A stretch of 64,000 bases of DNA from Cryptomeria japonica (Eukaryota; Streptophyta; Pinopsida; Cupressales; Cupressaceae), in assembly GCF_030272615.1 (NCBI RefSeq), contig NC_081408.1:304023450-304087449 (forward strand), given 5' to 3'. Made by a program: the position numbers and the translations under genes. Positions within the stretch are counted from its first letter, which is position 1; each line of letters opens with the position of its first letter. Positions 1-10,442 of this stretch are shown in pieces. The notes under the pieces were generated by a model, which ran no database searches, was not told the DNA's origin, and saw only the letters and a program-made list of their open reading frames with translations.

Positions 1-2
1 TC

Positions 3-1331
3 ACGGAGGAGGCCACAACATCCGTACCAGTAGGTACTAACCAACATACTAACACAACGGCATCATCTGGAGGATACCGGGACAACAGACGCAGCGGTGG
101 AAGGAATAGCAACAATACCAATAACGGAAGCCATATCCAGTATGACGCCAAGGGCCAGCCAATTATCCAATGTAGGGCTTGTAATCAATGGGGGCACTTC
201 GCCCGTGATTGCATGAAGGAAGCCACCCCTCAACACCTCTATCGTTGGTGTGGGCCAGGCGACCATGAGGACGCAAATTGCCCACAGGCAGGGGTTAATC
301 TCCGCAACATTGAGAAGGCGGAGAAGATTGGTGAGAAAGAAGTACTGGCGATCACTCGTGCCTAGACGAAAAAAGCCATTTATCCTGACCCCCATACAGA
401 GAAGGAGAGATTACGGGAGGCAAAGGCCAATATTGAACATGAGATGACGACCGAACGATGGGACAACAAGGTGGCGAGTACATCATCCTGTACGAAAGCG
501 GAAAATAACATCATTGGGCAAATCTTGCAGATAGAGGTGCCGATAAAGGTAAAAGACCTTCTAGACTCTATGCGACAATTGAGGACTACCATCCTCACCA
601 ATGTGCAAAGCACCGCAATGTCGAGTGCACCATAGGTAGGGGTTACCGCCACCGCATCGTCGAGTGCACCACAGGTAGGGGTTCCCGCCACCGCTTCGAA
701 GAGTACACCACAGGTGGAGGTTTCCGTCAGCCCTTCGACTAACCCGATGTTACTAGCCTTGAGCAGTGGTAGACACCCAGCTGTGGTAGAAATGGGTATC
801 CGTGGGACCATTCTGAAGGACACCATTGTGGATGGGGGATCTAGGGTGAATGTACTACCAGAAGAAACATGGAAGTGGCTAGGGAAGCCCACCCTGTGGC
901 CACCCACATTCAACCTGGTGGGAGCGGACCAACATGGCATTAAGCCACTTGGCCTGTTGATGGCCTAGCAAGTGACAATTGGTACGCAACCATTCTTGTT
1001 AGATTTTGTGGTTATTCCCTTGAAGAAGAAAGGCTATGATGCCATCCTAGGGAGAGCATGGTTAATCAACATGAGGGTAAACCACAACTGGAAGAAAAAT
1101 ACACTTTCCATGGAGAAGGGAGGGCGGAAATATACCATTGACCTACACACCCAAGATGTCAGTGAAGAGCTCGCCTCTTTCGACTCGGACTCAAAGGACT
1201 TTAATAAAGGGGAAGGGGGTCTCGATGGAAGTAAGGGCAAGAACGCGATGGAGCCGAACAATGAAGAGGTGCTCGAATTGGAGGGATGTTCTGAAGATGA
1301 GGTATGCTCACTTAACAGGATCTTCCACTAG
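3..1331 (+). pseudogene. gag C-terminus and retropepsin (gypsy gag-pro), broken
   Basis: One reading frame stays open apart from four stops (364-366, 633-635, 966-968, 1329-1331). An Asn/Gly-rich linker leads to an intact CCHC knuckle, CRACNQWGHFARDC, at about 171-212. A second knuckle, WCGPGDHEDANC, has lost its first Cys (Tyr instead). A Ser/Ala/Thr/Pro linker follows with three copies of a short APQVGV-like repeat (about 630-720). The retropepsin then shows TIVDGGSRVNVL at about 820-860, with DGG in place of the commoner D-S/T-G, and the flap-side motif AILGRAWL near 1040-1065. The knuckles bind RNA and the protease cuts the polyprotein in the particle. Stops make it non-functional. Confidence 0.8.
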
Positions 1332-1334
1332 CAA

Positions 1335-1690
1335 ATGGGAGATTACGAAATGTTCCAAAGCTACAGGCTAGAAGTAGAGGAACCAGAGCAACCAATAGAG
1401 GTGTACCTACCGAAATACAAAGAATATTGGAAGGGAGACACCCCAAACCCTAGCGACGTAGATAATCCAAAGAGTGTTGGCAATGATTGGAACCTTGTGT
1501 GGAAGACCGCAGTCTTCAAAATATTTATTATTCTTCTTCTTCTTATGTACGGGAAGGAGACCATGGTCCCTGTAGAATTTATGGTTCTAGGTCTTCGGAT
1601 GGCCATGGAAAATAAACTTGCCACCAATAGGTTCAAATGGAAACCCTACCACGAGAAGCGTGTAGGGGACCTGAGAGGCCGGAAGGACAC
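1335..1690 (+). pseudogene. Protease-RT linker fused to integrase C-terminal fragment
   Basis: The same frame as the protease continues after the stop at 1331. The first part, to about 1510, resembles the linker between protease and RT. From about 1545 the peptide YGKETMVPVEFMV is the phrase found near the end of Ty3/gypsy integrases, just after the catalytic core. RT, RNase H and the integrase core are therefore missing between about 1510 and 1545. The junction is marked by a (TTC)n tract at 1529-1542, a plausible slippage or recombination point. Frame and order are seen directly; the deletion is inferred. Confidence 0.5.
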
Positions 1691-2105
1691 CCGGGAGTCC
1701 GGAGGGGGACCTGAGGGGATGGAAGGGGACTCGAGAGGCTGGGCAGGCAACTCGCCAGGTATAGGACCAAAACAGGAGACTCTCAAGCGAGGAAAACCGA
1801 GAAGGATGAAGGGCAATCCCAGAGACATGGGACCCGAGCAGACGACTCTCTAAGACATCTAAATTAGGAGATGAGGGAAAAAAAAAAAAACATACGGTCG
1901 TATGACAGGCGACCGTACGGTCAAAAAAAATTTTTAAAAAAAAAAGAGAGGAAAATGGCCACTGTGCAGTGAAACCACCAACGGTGACACCACCGTGCGG
2001 TGGAACTACCACCGTGCGGTGAAACCGCCGACGGTGACAGCACCGTGCGGTGGAACCACCGACATTGGCACCACTGTGCGGTGGGAGCCATCGAAGGCTG
2101 TGCAA
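1660..2105 (+). repeat. G-rich tract and GC tandem repeats in the element's 3' untranslated part
   Basis: From 1660 to 1850 the + strand is dense in GGGG and GGGGG runs (variants of GGGGACCTGAGG). Two A-rich runs follow. At about 1965-2095 there are five copies of GTGCGGTGGAAC-like units spaced 19-31 bp apart and separated by ACGGTGACACCACC-like spacers; several overlap their own complement (CACCG/CGGTG). Long open frames here on both strands come from this composition and show no protein motif. From 2105 to 2480 it continues as CA/AC-rich low-complexity sequence ending in poly-A at 2430-2450. Confidence 0.6.
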
Positions 2106-2589
2106 GGATAACACGCCGCACACCGAGGATAGAAAGAAGACACCGTCGTGCAAGGATAAGACGCCACACAACCCCGCGCAACAAGAAAGACACCGCACAC
2201 CACACAGCCCGACCACCGCACAACACCGAACACCGCCATACAGGAAGGGTTATGCGCAGCAGCCGCAAAAGGAAAAAGAAAAAAAAAGAGCCACACAGCC
2301 ACGTAAGGGCAAAACAACCACCACAGGTAGACCAAGAAACCACACGATTCGAGGTGCCAGTGCTGTTGTTGACCATCCAAAGAGGTTGTATGCCCGAGGT
2401 GCCATCGGGCATATTACAGTGCCTAAGAGAAAAAAAAAAAAAAAAAAAAACAACGACGACCAGATTTAAAATGATTCGTTGGAGTTTGAAGCCAGTTTCC
2501 TAGAAATTCAAAGTGGAGAAGAAGGGTTTTTGGCATCTTAAAATATCATAGAAATGTTGTGCGCCATGGACTTTCGTATGGTTCTGAGG

Positions 2590-2745
2590 GTTGTAAATTG
2601 GTGTTGGCGGCGGGGGCACTGCCCCTCGACCCCGCCCTGTACTGCGACAGGGAGCGCACCTGGGGCGCTGCCCCAGGACCCCGCGAGGGGCACTGCCCCT
2701 CGACCCCACTGGGGGCGTTGCCCCTAGACCTCCAGTTTATTTTTG
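2590..2745 (+). repeat. GC-rich palindromic tandem repeats (GGGGCACTGCCCC type)
   Basis: Four units of about 30-36 bp contain GGGGCACTGCCCCTCGACCC (twice) and variants GGGGCGCTGCCCCAGGACC and GGGGGCGTTGCCCCTAGACC. Each unit is a short hairpin (GGGGC...GCCCC) followed by GACCCC. They stand out sharply against the AT-rich surroundings. The open frames on both strands across them are compositional. I take them as minisatellite sequence inside the gypsy element. Confidence 0.65.
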
Positions 2746-2939
2746 AGCTACAAAATACCATGGGAAGTGTTGTGCTTGTCCATACTGTGAGAAAGAAGCC
2801 TGCAGCTAAGCATTGGCAGGGAAGAAATAAGCCGTAGAGGGAGACGGATTTGGAGGTTGCGAACAAATAGAGTTTGAGGGAAGGCATTGCACGTCCACGC
2901 AGTCGTACGACAACAAGGAGTTATTCAGTTTAGTTTTTA

Positions 2940-3420
2940 GCCTTTGGGGAGTATGATGGAGGATTTGAGGTGTCTCCTAGTATTTGTGCCAGCGGATTGT
3001 GGCCACCTCCAGGCATGACTGGTACGCTTTGAGGAACTCGGAGTATGTCTCAGTTGGACGTGAGGTTGTCATGGTGGATGCACAGAGGGCTCAGGAGGAG
3101 ATGACCACCAGGTTGGAGGCACTAGTCGCGTGAGACTTAGTTCAGCGTACCCAGGAGTTGGATGCTGGGAGAGCAGCACGAGTGGCTATCGAGGACAAAT
3201 TGGCTAGGGAGACAATATCAATTGAGTAGCAGTTGGTGGAAGCTGAGACTGAAAAATGTGTTTTGCAGACAAGTTTGGGTTAGGCACAGGAGGACTGTGA
3301 TGGCCAAGGAAGCAATATTGGTGAAATCCGCACTTGAGCATCGGATGGTAGCAGAAAAGGGTTTTCAAGTGAGGATGCAGCAAGTGTATAAGATCCGGGC
3401 CCGATTGGCATTAGTGGTTC
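2940..3420 (+). pseudogene. Coiled-coil relic between integrase and 3' LTR of the gypsy element
   Basis: In the frame starting at 3062 the translation is rich in Glu, Arg, Leu and Ala with heptad character (EEMTTRLEAL, then RAARVAIEDKLARETI). It is interrupted by stops near 3133, 3225 and 3282. A further Ala/Glu/Lys-rich stretch lies at about 3300-3400 in another frame. Its position just before the PPT and 3' LTR suggests an extra 3' ORF of the element. I recognise no named family, and no function can be assigned. Confidence 0.35.
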
Positions 3421-3470
3421 CTGCCGTTCATCTCTATTTTGTATTAAGTCATCGGAGTCGACTTCTTTTC

Positions 3471-3480
3471 TTGGGGGGGA
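3471..3480 (+). other. Polypurine tract of the gypsy element
   Basis: TTGGGGGGGA lies directly before a TG that begins a plausible LTR. A purine run at this place primes plus-strand DNA synthesis in LTR retrotransposons. Confidence 0.6.
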
Positions 3481-3803
3481 TGATGTTGCCGAGAATAATC
3501 ATTATGTTATGTTGTTATATTATGTTTATGTTGTCATCGGTAATAATGAGTTACAGCGGTCAGTTAGTTAGCTGACGGGTAGGTAGTTGGAGTCACGATA
3601 GTTGTGTCGTACCCCTTCGGGTATTATATATTGTGTACCTTTTCTTCGAAGGAGAATCATGTTAGTTGTGTCAGATGTAATGTTATAAGCACTTATTGTA
3701 CATGGACTGTGGAATTAATACAGAGGCTGGTTATTTAATATATTTCCATTATGTTCTGTGCATTTACTTTCTGCATTTAACCGTTTACCCAAGAGGGCAA
3801 ACA
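3481..3803 (+). repeat. 3' LTR (or part) of the gypsy element
   Basis: It starts TGATGTTGCC right after the PPT. A TATA-like TATTATATATTG lies at about 3624, and the downstream part is AT-rich and carries no coding sequence. The end is not defined by a second copy because the 5' LTR is outside the window. Sequence clearly belonging to Copia-A RT begins near 3804, so the LTR may be cut there. Confidence 0.55.
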
Positions 3804-4964
3804 AATGACATCTCAAATTCTTTGCACATTTCATTTCCAAAGTTTTTGCATAAAGAATCATTTCCACAAAAAATAATATCATCAACAACTATGGTTGAAA
3901 CTAGTATTCCATTTTCTTCATCATTCTTCATATACATGTTGTTTTCACTTGTCCTCATAAAGCAAATTTTGATTAGATAAGAGTGCAACCTTTCATACCA
4001 TGCTCTAGGTGCTTGCTTTAGGCCATATAAATCTTTGTTCAACTTACATACCTAATCTTTATTCTTCTCTTCAACAAATCCTTCAGGTTGTTCGATATAA
4101 ACTTCTTCTTCTAGTATATCATTCAAAAATGCAGATTTAACATACCTTGAAATTTTTGTAAGCAACATATGCCAACAATGTTCTTACACCTTCAAGTCTT
4201 GCCACAGGTGCAAAAGTCTCACCATAGTCTATTCCTTCTTCTTGAGCATAACCTTTGTAGACTAGCCTTGCTTTATTATGAATGACCTCACCTTTTTCAT
4301 TTAGCTTGTTTCTGAAAATCCACTTTGTACTGTTTACATTTTTCTCTTTTGGTCTTGGGACCAGTGTCCATGTTTCATTTTTCTTGATTTTTTCAATCTC
4401 TTTTGTCATAGCATTTACCCAATCTTTATGGCTAATTGCCTCTTTTACTATCCTCGGTTCAAATTCAGATATCAGACATGTGTTATGTCTCAGTTTGTTC
4501 CTTGTCATCACTGGATCATCCTTATCTCCTATTATCTAACTTGATGCATGTTTCCTTCTGACATATTTGGCTAATATAGGCTCGGTGGGGTCTATATGAT
4601 CTTCTTCATCACTTGGTAACTGGGTATTTTCTTCATTTTCTTCATCAACTTTCTCGGTAGGACTTCTCGATTGAACATATACAAACTCTTCATAATCTTC
4701 TGGTTCTTTGGAATTTCCTTCATCATTTCTTTCTACAAATTCATCAATTTTCATATTTGCACTTTCCACTATTTTGTTAGATGACTTGATTAGACATTTA
4801 AATGCTTTACTTCTAGAAATATAACCAACAAATGTTCCTTCTTCACTTTTCTGATCAAACTTTCCATTTCTGTCATCTTTGTGAACATAACATCTACTCC
4901 CAAATATTTTAAAATAACTCACATTAGGTTTCTTGTCATACCAGATTTCATACGGTGTCTTCAA
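3804..4964 (-). pseudogene. Copia-A integrase C-terminus and reverse transcriptase (RVT_2), truncated
   Basis: The first open part (4964-4536) carries the copia phrases MKTPYEIWYDKKPNVSYFKI and FGSRCYVH, the integrase C-terminal region, then an acidic linker. The next (4511-4137) begins [22 protein letters not shown] and [20 protein letters not shown]. The last (4042-3804) has LYGLKQAPRAWYERL and the catalytic box as VVDDIIF, where the usual leading Tyr is Val but both Asp remain. The frame shifts between the second and third parts. Homology stops after KEFEMS. RT would copy element RNA in cytoplasmic particles; this copy cannot. Confidence 0.85.
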
Positions 4965-5025
4965 AGTTCTTTTTTTTTAGTTGTACACAGTTCAAGGTGT
5001 ATACTGTAGTGCTTATTGCTTCTCT

Positions 5026-5757
5026 CTAAAATGTTTGAGGTACCCTCTTTTCTATCATTAGGGTTCTAGCACAATCTACAATAGATCTATTTCTTATTTC
5101 AGCTATTCCATTTTGTTGTGGTGTTCTCGGTGAAGACACTTGTCTTTTTATTCCATGATCATTGCAAAATAGGTTAAATTCATCAAAAATGAACTCTCCT
5201 CCTCTATCAGATCTTAGACATTTCAGTTGTCTTCCTGTTTCATTTTCAACTCTTGCCTTATACCATTTGAACATTTGAAAGGATTCTGATTTTTCTTTTA
5301 AAAACATAACTGACATCATCCTTGAGTAATCATACATAAATAATATGAAGTATTTATCACCATAATAACTTTGAACTTTCATAGGACCACAAAGATCAGT
5401 GTGCACAAGGTCTAGAATTCCTTTAGAAGTGTAGGACTTACTTGTAAAGATTGATCTTTTCATCTTACCCATCTGGCATCCTCGACACATTGCATTCTCA
5501 GGTTTTTCCAAGCTTGGTAGTCCTCTTACTCGGTGCTTCTTACTTATTTTGATCAGATTATCAAAATTTACATGACAAAACCTTTTATGCCATAACCAGG
5601 TATCTTCTATTTTTGCATACAGACAATTATTCCGAGTTGAGTCAAGATGAAATGTATTACCTTTTGTTTGAGTCCCGGTAGCAGCTAACTTTCCATATTT
5701 GTCATGAACTTTGACAATTCCTTTCTGAAATTCTATTCGGTATCCTATATTGTTTAG
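5026..5757 (-). pseudogene. Copia-A GAG_pre-integrase zinc domain and integrase core
   Basis: Same frame as the gag-protease upstream, separated from it by a stop at 5758-5760. The zinc-binding part reads WLWHKRFCHVNFDNL and then CRGCQMGK. The integrase core, numbering from the Met at 5511, has Asp39 (HTDLCGP), Asp102 (RSDRGGEF) and Glu138 (NGIAEIRNRS). The last two are 35 residues apart, so the DDE triad is intact. Integrase joins the cDNA to host DNA. The frame breaks before the next part (4964), and the element is dead overall. Confidence 0.85.
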
Positions 5758-7201
5758 CTATGCTACACTCAACAAATTGTATTTCAAACCTTCAACCCAA
5801 TATACATCATCACATTTAGCATTGTCAAGAAGTTTGATAGATCCTTTACCTTTCACCAAACATGGTGCATCATTACCAAATCTTACATAGCCTCCATCAT
5901 AGTCTTCTAATTTAACAAACTTGTGTTTATCACCTTCCATATGATGTGAGCATCCACTATCTATGATCCAAGAACCATTATTATTTATGTGAGATATTAA
6001 GGCTTTTTCTTCATACCTTTCTTCATCTAATCCATCTTTGATAGCCACATAAACAACTTCCTCTATCTCAGTTTCATCAGATTTATCATCGTTGGATTCC
6101 TCATCAGCTACTAGGCATGTCTTTCTATCTCTCCTTCTGAAGTCTTGGTGCCCTCTGTAATGATTGTCTTTCTGTCTGTCATCTCGATATTCTCTCTTTT
6201 CACTAGATCCTTTGTCAGGATAGTTAGAAGCCATATGTCCTATTCTATCACAGTTAAAACATTTCAAAGGTAAGTTTCCTTTATACTTACATTTACCTCT
6301 CGGTAACCTTCTGGCTAATAATGCTTCAAACTCTTCTTGCTTTATAATTTCCTCATATAGTTTGTGTACTTCTTCCATGTTTTTGTGAAATCTTTCACTT
6401 GATCCACTATGATTTCCTTCAGTGTACTTATACATTCTATCATTGTAATCATCAGATTCATCAAGATGAAAAGAACTAAATGCAGATTCAACTTTATTTA
6501 CCAAAGACCCACTATTATCAAAATTACTTAACTCAAATGCATGTAGCTTATCAATAGTAGCATCCAAGGAGACTGGCATGTTTTGTATAGACCTTAATTC
6601 ATTAATTGCAGAGACTCGAATGGCATAAGTAGGTAGAAGTGTTCTAAGCAACTTACTTATTACATCCTTTTCTTCAATAGTTCCTCCTACTCCTTTGATT
6701 TGATTGACAGTTTCCTTTAACCTTGTACTATATTGGATAATTTTCTCACCTTCATTCATTCTCATGGATTCAAGTTGACCTCTTAGACTATCTACTTTTT
6801 CTCTTTGAACATGTTCATCACCACCATACACAGATATGAGCTTATTCCACATAGCTTTGGAATCATTACAATCTTCTAGATCATTAAAGTTTGAGTCAAT
6901 CAATGCTGATGTTATTTCAATCATTGGTTGAATGTGTTCTTGCTTTGCCTTTATCTCTTCCATTGTCATCGGGTAGGTGCTAGGTGCACTGTAATCATTC
7001 TCCAGATAATATGTTGCATATTCTCCAATTCCTGATAAGTGCAGCTTCATCCTTTTGCCATATGGAGAAACTTGATTTATTCAACTTTGGGGCATCCCTC
7101 TTATACTCTTCGGATCTTGCTTCAAGTTCCTTTAAAATTTTCTTCCAGAGTCCAAAGCTCTCATACCAATTGTTAGTAAGATGAGAGGGGGGGTGAATCA
7201 T
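5758..7201 (-). pseudogene. Copia-A gag and aspartic protease
   Basis: Gag begins in one frame (7201-7040, KLNKSSFSIWQKDE) and continues in another from MKLHLSGIGE at 7050, so there is an early frameshift. The 430-residue part has the copia gag domain (MWNKLISVYGG, KLLRTLLP), one zinc knuckle CFNCDRIGHMASNY at residues 264-277 whose last Cys is Tyr, and a Lys/Arg/Asp-rich linker. The protease active site WIIDSGCSHHM has DSG at residues 364-366. It ends at KYNLLSVA with a stop where copia proteins normally run on into the integrase zinc domain. Confidence 0.85.
7157..7168 (-). other. Primer-binding site of Copia-A (initiator Met tRNA)
   Basis: The - strand reads TGGTATGAGAGC, one mismatch from TGGTATCAGAGC, the usual plant copia site complementary to the 3' end of initiator Met tRNA. 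It lies two bases from the LTR end. Confidence 0.8.
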
Positions 7202-8619
7202 ATAAACTCACTATTCAATACATTCATTAGATTCAACCTTGGTAGCCTTTACTTCAATATTCAACCTAGACTGTAAATCATTCAAACTCATAAACTGACA
7301 AACTTAAAACATCACAACACATTTGACACCAGATTTAACATGGAAACCCAAATAGGGAAAATCCACTATGGGATTTTGGACCCACTAAGAAATATACCCT
7401 TCTAGAGTATGCTCGGTTAAAAGCCAATCTTGTTATAGATTACATAAACACATTGCTAGATGTGACGCAGTTAAGGGATTTCCCTCAGATCTGTTAGAAT
7501 CTTGCACTTTGTTAGAAGTGACCTTGTCAAAGGATTTCAAACACTCATTCAGAATGTTACCTTGCTAGAGGATTTACAAATAAGACTGTTAGGTCCACTC
7601 GGTTAAGAGATTTACTATCACTTACAAAATAAATAATAGTAATAGAATATATCTGCAGCTTCACATCTGAAATACTAACGCAGATTCTATGTGCTCAATG
7701 TACTCAAGATAATCTTGTCATATGACTTATCTTTCTCCTTGTTGGGCTTCTCAATCTATTCATCAATCAGATCTTCAATCTTCTATGCTCGATGATCACT
7801 ACAGCAACATCACCATTCTTCTATTTTCCCACCTTCATTGTTCATCAACAATTCGTTATTTATAAACAATTCCTAACTGCTTAATCTCCTTGATCACATT
7901 TCCCATGATCAATCTTAGCCATTAGATCATCATACTTGACTAGGTTCATTGAATCCTTCGATCTGAAAAATGTTTTACCTCGCCTTGGAACTTGTATTCC
8001 TTCCTTGGTACTTGTGCTAGGTTATGACCATTCAATCTATGCTGTAGACCTGACTCTTGTATTTTCATTATCGTAGATCCTCAACAAACTTCTTGCATGT
8101 CATACCAATCATCTATACATCTCCAACTCATTGGCATCCTTCATTTAATAATGCTTTTATTCATCCAATGTGTTCTATTACTACTCGGTTAATACTGAAC
8201 TTCACTCGATAGACATTATGCCTTCTTTAACCGATATCGATAACCTTAGTGTTTACCGACTAGCTCCTTGCTCGGTAACATAGAACAATATTAAACCTAT
8301 ATTCATTTTATTGCATGAAATCTTTTCTCCTTCTTGATTAGTCTTTGAATACACATATATAGGATATCAAAACAATCAAAACAAAATCTCATCACTATCT
8401 AAATCGGTAATAGTTGCCCATTTGAATAACTTATTATTCCCCTTCATTTTCACATTCATTCTGTGTCACTTACCAACATCTTTATACTCATCAAAACATA
8501 CTTCTTAAGATATGGCAACATCATACTAAATCAGAAAATCAGTATCTTCACATCAATGACAAAAATATATTATTAAGACAGTAAATATCCTTTATCAGTT
8601 ATATCAATAATCTCCAACA
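7171..8619 (-). repeat. 5' LTR of Copia-A
   Basis: The segment begins TGTTAG next to the primer site and ends CCAACA (8614-8619), so the - strand LTR reads TGTTGG...CTAACA. The inner edge carries a G-run followed by GTGAATCA, also present in the LTRs at 9218 and 58881. Gypsy gag coding resumes at 8620, which fixes the outer edge. AT-rich, no coding content. No partner LTR survives. Confidence 0.75.
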
Positions 8620-9217
8620 ACCTTCTCAATATCCTTATACCAACAAACTCATCATGCAAACAACATAGAACGTGATATCTCCATGGCTGATTTATGCAAT
8701 ACTAAACAAAAGAATGGAGATTTATCCTCAACATTCTTGAAAATATGGAGGCATATTTCTAGTAGACATTTCTTCCCCATTCCAAAGGAACAATTAGTTG
8801 AAATCTTCATTTCAAGCTTAAATTAAGAGATGGAATTCCACTTAGAAGTCAAATGTTCAGATTATTTCAAGGATGTAATATCCCAAGGACTCAAAGTCAA
8901 GAAAGCCCTTATCAAGAAGGGACTTGTCAAAATCTACAAAGATAACAAAGATGTTCCACGACCAACCTACAATAGTGACAAACCCAAATTTTGGACCAAG
9001 AATACAAACATCGTTAACGATGGTGTTGTAGATGCAAGGACTATGAAGATAGCTCAACTGATAGTCAAAACTGTAGGACAAGTGGATAATCCTAACAACA
9101 ACAATACCAATCAAGGTCCTCCCCCAAATAATCAAGGAAATCAGGCTCCTAACACACAACAAAAGACACCTAAGAACACATACTCTACCTTTAAACCAAA
9201 TTGAACATATACATCCT
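8620..9217 (+). pseudogene. Ty3/gypsy gag fragment caught between two copia insertions
   Basis: Reading from 8620 the frame gives a retrotransposon gag core: MADLCNTKQKNGDLSSTFLK, then RHISSRHFFPIPKEQLVEIF. One stop follows (8824-8826), then MEFHLEVKC and a Lys/Asp-rich segment with KALIKKGLVKIYKD and RTMKIAQLIV. The end is an Asn/Gln/Pro-rich tail stopping at 9202-9204. Both edges coincide with copia LTR ends (8619 and 9218), so the gag was interrupted twice. Gag would form the particle shell. No other part of this gypsy element is visible. Confidence 0.7.
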
Positions 9218-10145
9218 TGTTGGAATCCAAGAACACTGAGGGGGGGGTGAATCAGTGTTTTACCAGAATGATAAATTTTAACCTTATTAAAACATGCATT
9301 CACCAACCAATATACTAATACATATAGAATTGAAAGAAGTAAAGCAACCAATAAGCCAATCACATAAATGAATAACATAACACAAAAAAATATATGTGGA
9401 AAACCTCAAAGAAGAAAAACCATGATGGTATTTGTGACCCACAATATCAATTCACTGGCCATATAAAGAGATATTACAAAATATAGGGGCCTGCACTTCC
9501 AGGAAGGCTTACAACCTAGAGCACACTTCTCAATCACAAAAGGAGCCTCACTAACTACATATAAATCCATACTACAATCCAAACAAAAGAGTGAACTAAT
9601 AAGATAGCATCTTTCTATGCCTGAATACAGTTCCGGTTAAGCTCTGTCTGTTCTGGTCTGAAACCCTAAACCCATTACTGGAATACCCCTTTACATAAAT
9701 ATCATCACATACATGATTTCTCTAATATATTTTGCATTACATAACATTATCATTTTCTCCTATCCATATATCCATCACTATATCAAAAATGATCTAACCA
9801 ATTGACCTATATACCCTTTACAATTCATCTTGCCTTATGTCGGCTTACAAAGATAATTACAATATCAATATACATGTCGGCCAAATAACATAAATACATG
9901 ACTATCACAAACAATTTCCAATGCCGGATCCAAATAATTTCGGCCTCCAATACCTAAACCATGTTGGCCTGCATTGCCGGTTTCTTGAGAATTCCTTTCA
10001 TCATGTCGGGGTCGATGTCAGTGCCAGTGTCGGTAAAGTGTCTGTCAGTACACAACTAAACCAAAACATGAAGTTGGAAGAGCTTTCCATGTTACCATCA
10101 ATGACAACATAGTGAAACCAACCAATTGAGTGTCAATTACCAACA
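9218..10145 (-). repeat. 3' LTR of Copia-B
   Basis: Bounded by TGTTGG (9218) and CCAACA (10140-10145), a perfect 6-bp terminal inverted repeat, with a PPT immediately beyond the right end. The left end carries ACTGAGGGGGGGGTGAATCA, close to the LTR end at 58881. Non-coding. Confidence 0.8.
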
Positions 10146-10165
10146 ATATCCCCCTTTGGCATTGA
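10146..10165 (-). other. Polypurine tract of Copia-B
   Basis: On the - strand ATCAATGCCAAAGGGGGATA abuts the LTR start TGTTGG. This is the expected plus-strand primer. Confidence 0.75.
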
Positions 10166-10333
10166 TGGCAACACTCATGTGAAAAATGATCATGGTTTCA
10201 TGTGTCAGTTTCATCCTGCCTTCTCCCCTTAAGTTGGATATTCATCAATACAAAATACTTCATGCTCTCATAGTTTTCCATCTATAATCCCTCTAATGTA
10301 TACAACTCCCTCTTTTCTTTTTCACATCTATAT

Positions 10334-10358
10334 TACTCCCCCTTTGACATCAATGCCA
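10334..10358 (-). other. Second, upstream polypurine tract of Copia-B
   Basis: On the - strand GATGTCAAAGGGGGAGTAAT lies about 190 bp upstream of the LTR-proximal PPT and follows the same wording (GGCATTGATG.CAAAGGGGGA). The interval holds no ORF. It may be an older or auxiliary PPT. Confidence 0.65.
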
Positions 10359-10442
10359 TCAAAATTTCTAAAAAGAATGCCAAAGATCCAAAACTAGGAT
10401 GAAGAATGAAAGATATTGTACAATAAATATCCCAAAAATATC

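Larger units (their letters stand above)
1..3803 (+). mobile_element. Ty3/gypsy LTR retrotransposon, 3' portion with internal deletion
   Basis: A + strand remnant runs off the left edge. In order it holds the gag zinc knuckles, an aspartic protease, a short integrase C-terminal stretch, GC-rich untranslated repeats, a coiled-coil coding relic, a polypurine tract and a 3' LTR. RT, RNase H and the integrase core are absent, so the element is internally deleted. The right end near 3803 is where Copia-A RT sequence begins. Assignment to Ty3/gypsy rests on the protease and integrase-tail wording; the lineage is not certain. Confidence 0.8.
3804..8619 (-). mobile_element. Copia-A: Ty1/copia retrotransposon, truncated at its 3' end
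   Basis: On the - strand, read from high to low coordinates: 5' LTR (8619-7171), tRNA primer site, gag, protease, integrase and the first part of RT. The order protease-integrase-RT is diagnostic of Ty1/copia. The RT C-terminus, RNase H and 3' LTR are missing, and the break at about 3804 joins gypsy LTR sequence. At its other end the LTR interrupts a gypsy gag gene in frame (8620), so the element inserted there. At least three frameshifts and several stops show it is old. Confidence 0.85.

Noticed and set aside
2000-2500. Overlapping open frames of 120-170 codons on both strands
   Set aside because: They follow from the GC and CA repeats; translations are low complexity (His/Thr/Arg or poly-Phe) and frames on both strands are equally open.
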